A DNA stretch of 13,846 nucleotides from the NCBI GenBank assembly GCA_007131535.1, contig SLQI01000418.1:1-13846 (forward strand), in the 5' to 3' direction. Position 1 is the first letter of the stretch. Each line of letters begins with the position of its first letter. The notes under the pieces were generated by a model that saw only the letters and a program-made list of their open reading frames with translations, ran no database searches and was not told where the DNA came from. A program made the translations under genes and the position numbers. This DNA comes from Balneolales bacterium (GTDB lineage Bacteria > Bacteroidota > Rhodothermia > Balneolales > Natronogracilivirgulaceae). Positions 13,784 to 13,846 of this stretch are shown here, one piece after another.

Positions 13784-13846
13784 ATGTACGATTCGTCGTT
13801 TCTGAAAGATCTGGTAAAAGCCCGCATGCCGTTCGGCAAATACAAA
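13784..13846 (+). CDS. DUF3820-family protein (5' end only)
   Basis: The window ends 21 codons into this reading frame. The translation starts MYDSSFLKDLVKARMPFGKY, and the segment MPFGKYK is the hallmark of the small DUF3820 family (usually about 70-80 residues, ending in conserved aromatic and acidic motifs). The function of the family is unsettled; it has been linked by name to a quorum-sensing-regulated factor, but that is not evidence here. The call rests on one short motif, and the frame could also be a partial match in another protein. Confidence 0.6.
   Translation, partial: MYDSSFLKDLVKARMPFGKYK

Overview
The window is about 13.8 kb of bacterial chromosome built around a chemosensory locus. 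Its moderate GC content, sparse Shine-Dalgarno sequences, tightly overlapping genes and hairpin-rich intergenic repeats suggest the Balneolota/Rhodothermota/Bacteroidota group. That placement is an inference from style; no taxonomic marker gene is present.

Layout. Bases 1-900 hold repeats and a promoter. Bases 901-8174 are one plus-strand operon: stand-alone receiver, CheW, CheR with a TPR-like tail, second CheW, soluble globin-coupled chemoreceptor (HemAT type), CheA fused to a C-terminal receiver, and CheB. Convergent to it, 10187-8319 encodes a two-TM-segment chemoreceptor with a nitrate/nitrite-sensing (NIT-like) domain. After a repeat-filled gap, 11896-11156 (minus) encodes a Crp/Fnr regulator with the N-terminal C-X2-C-X5-C cluster motif of FNR. 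Bases 12475-13584 encode a tRNA-queuosine mannosyltransferase-like protein (DUF3524/GTDC1 family), and the last 63 bases begin a DUF3820 gene.

How the parts fit. The gene set (two CheWs, CheR-TPR, CheA-REC, CheB, one operon-borne receptor) matches the Frz/Wsp type of chemosensory system rather than the E. coli flagellar type. The Wsp diguanylate cyclase is absent and a lone receiver stands at the operon head. Perfect FNR boxes (TTGAT-N4-ATCAA) lie upstream of the operon (757-770), the NIT receptor (10288-10301) and the fnr-like gene itself (11948-11961). I read the locus as a low-oxygen-controlled sensory circuit: an Fe-S regulator sets expression, a haem globin receptor senses oxygen within the array, and a membrane receptor probably senses nitrate or nitrite. 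The physiological output (flagella, gliding, pili or other) cannot be told from this window.

The non-coding DNA contains several REP-like hairpin families, an 81-bp inverted-repeat element carrying a fourth, imperfect FNR-like box, and an exact 44-bp direct duplication 540 bp apart.
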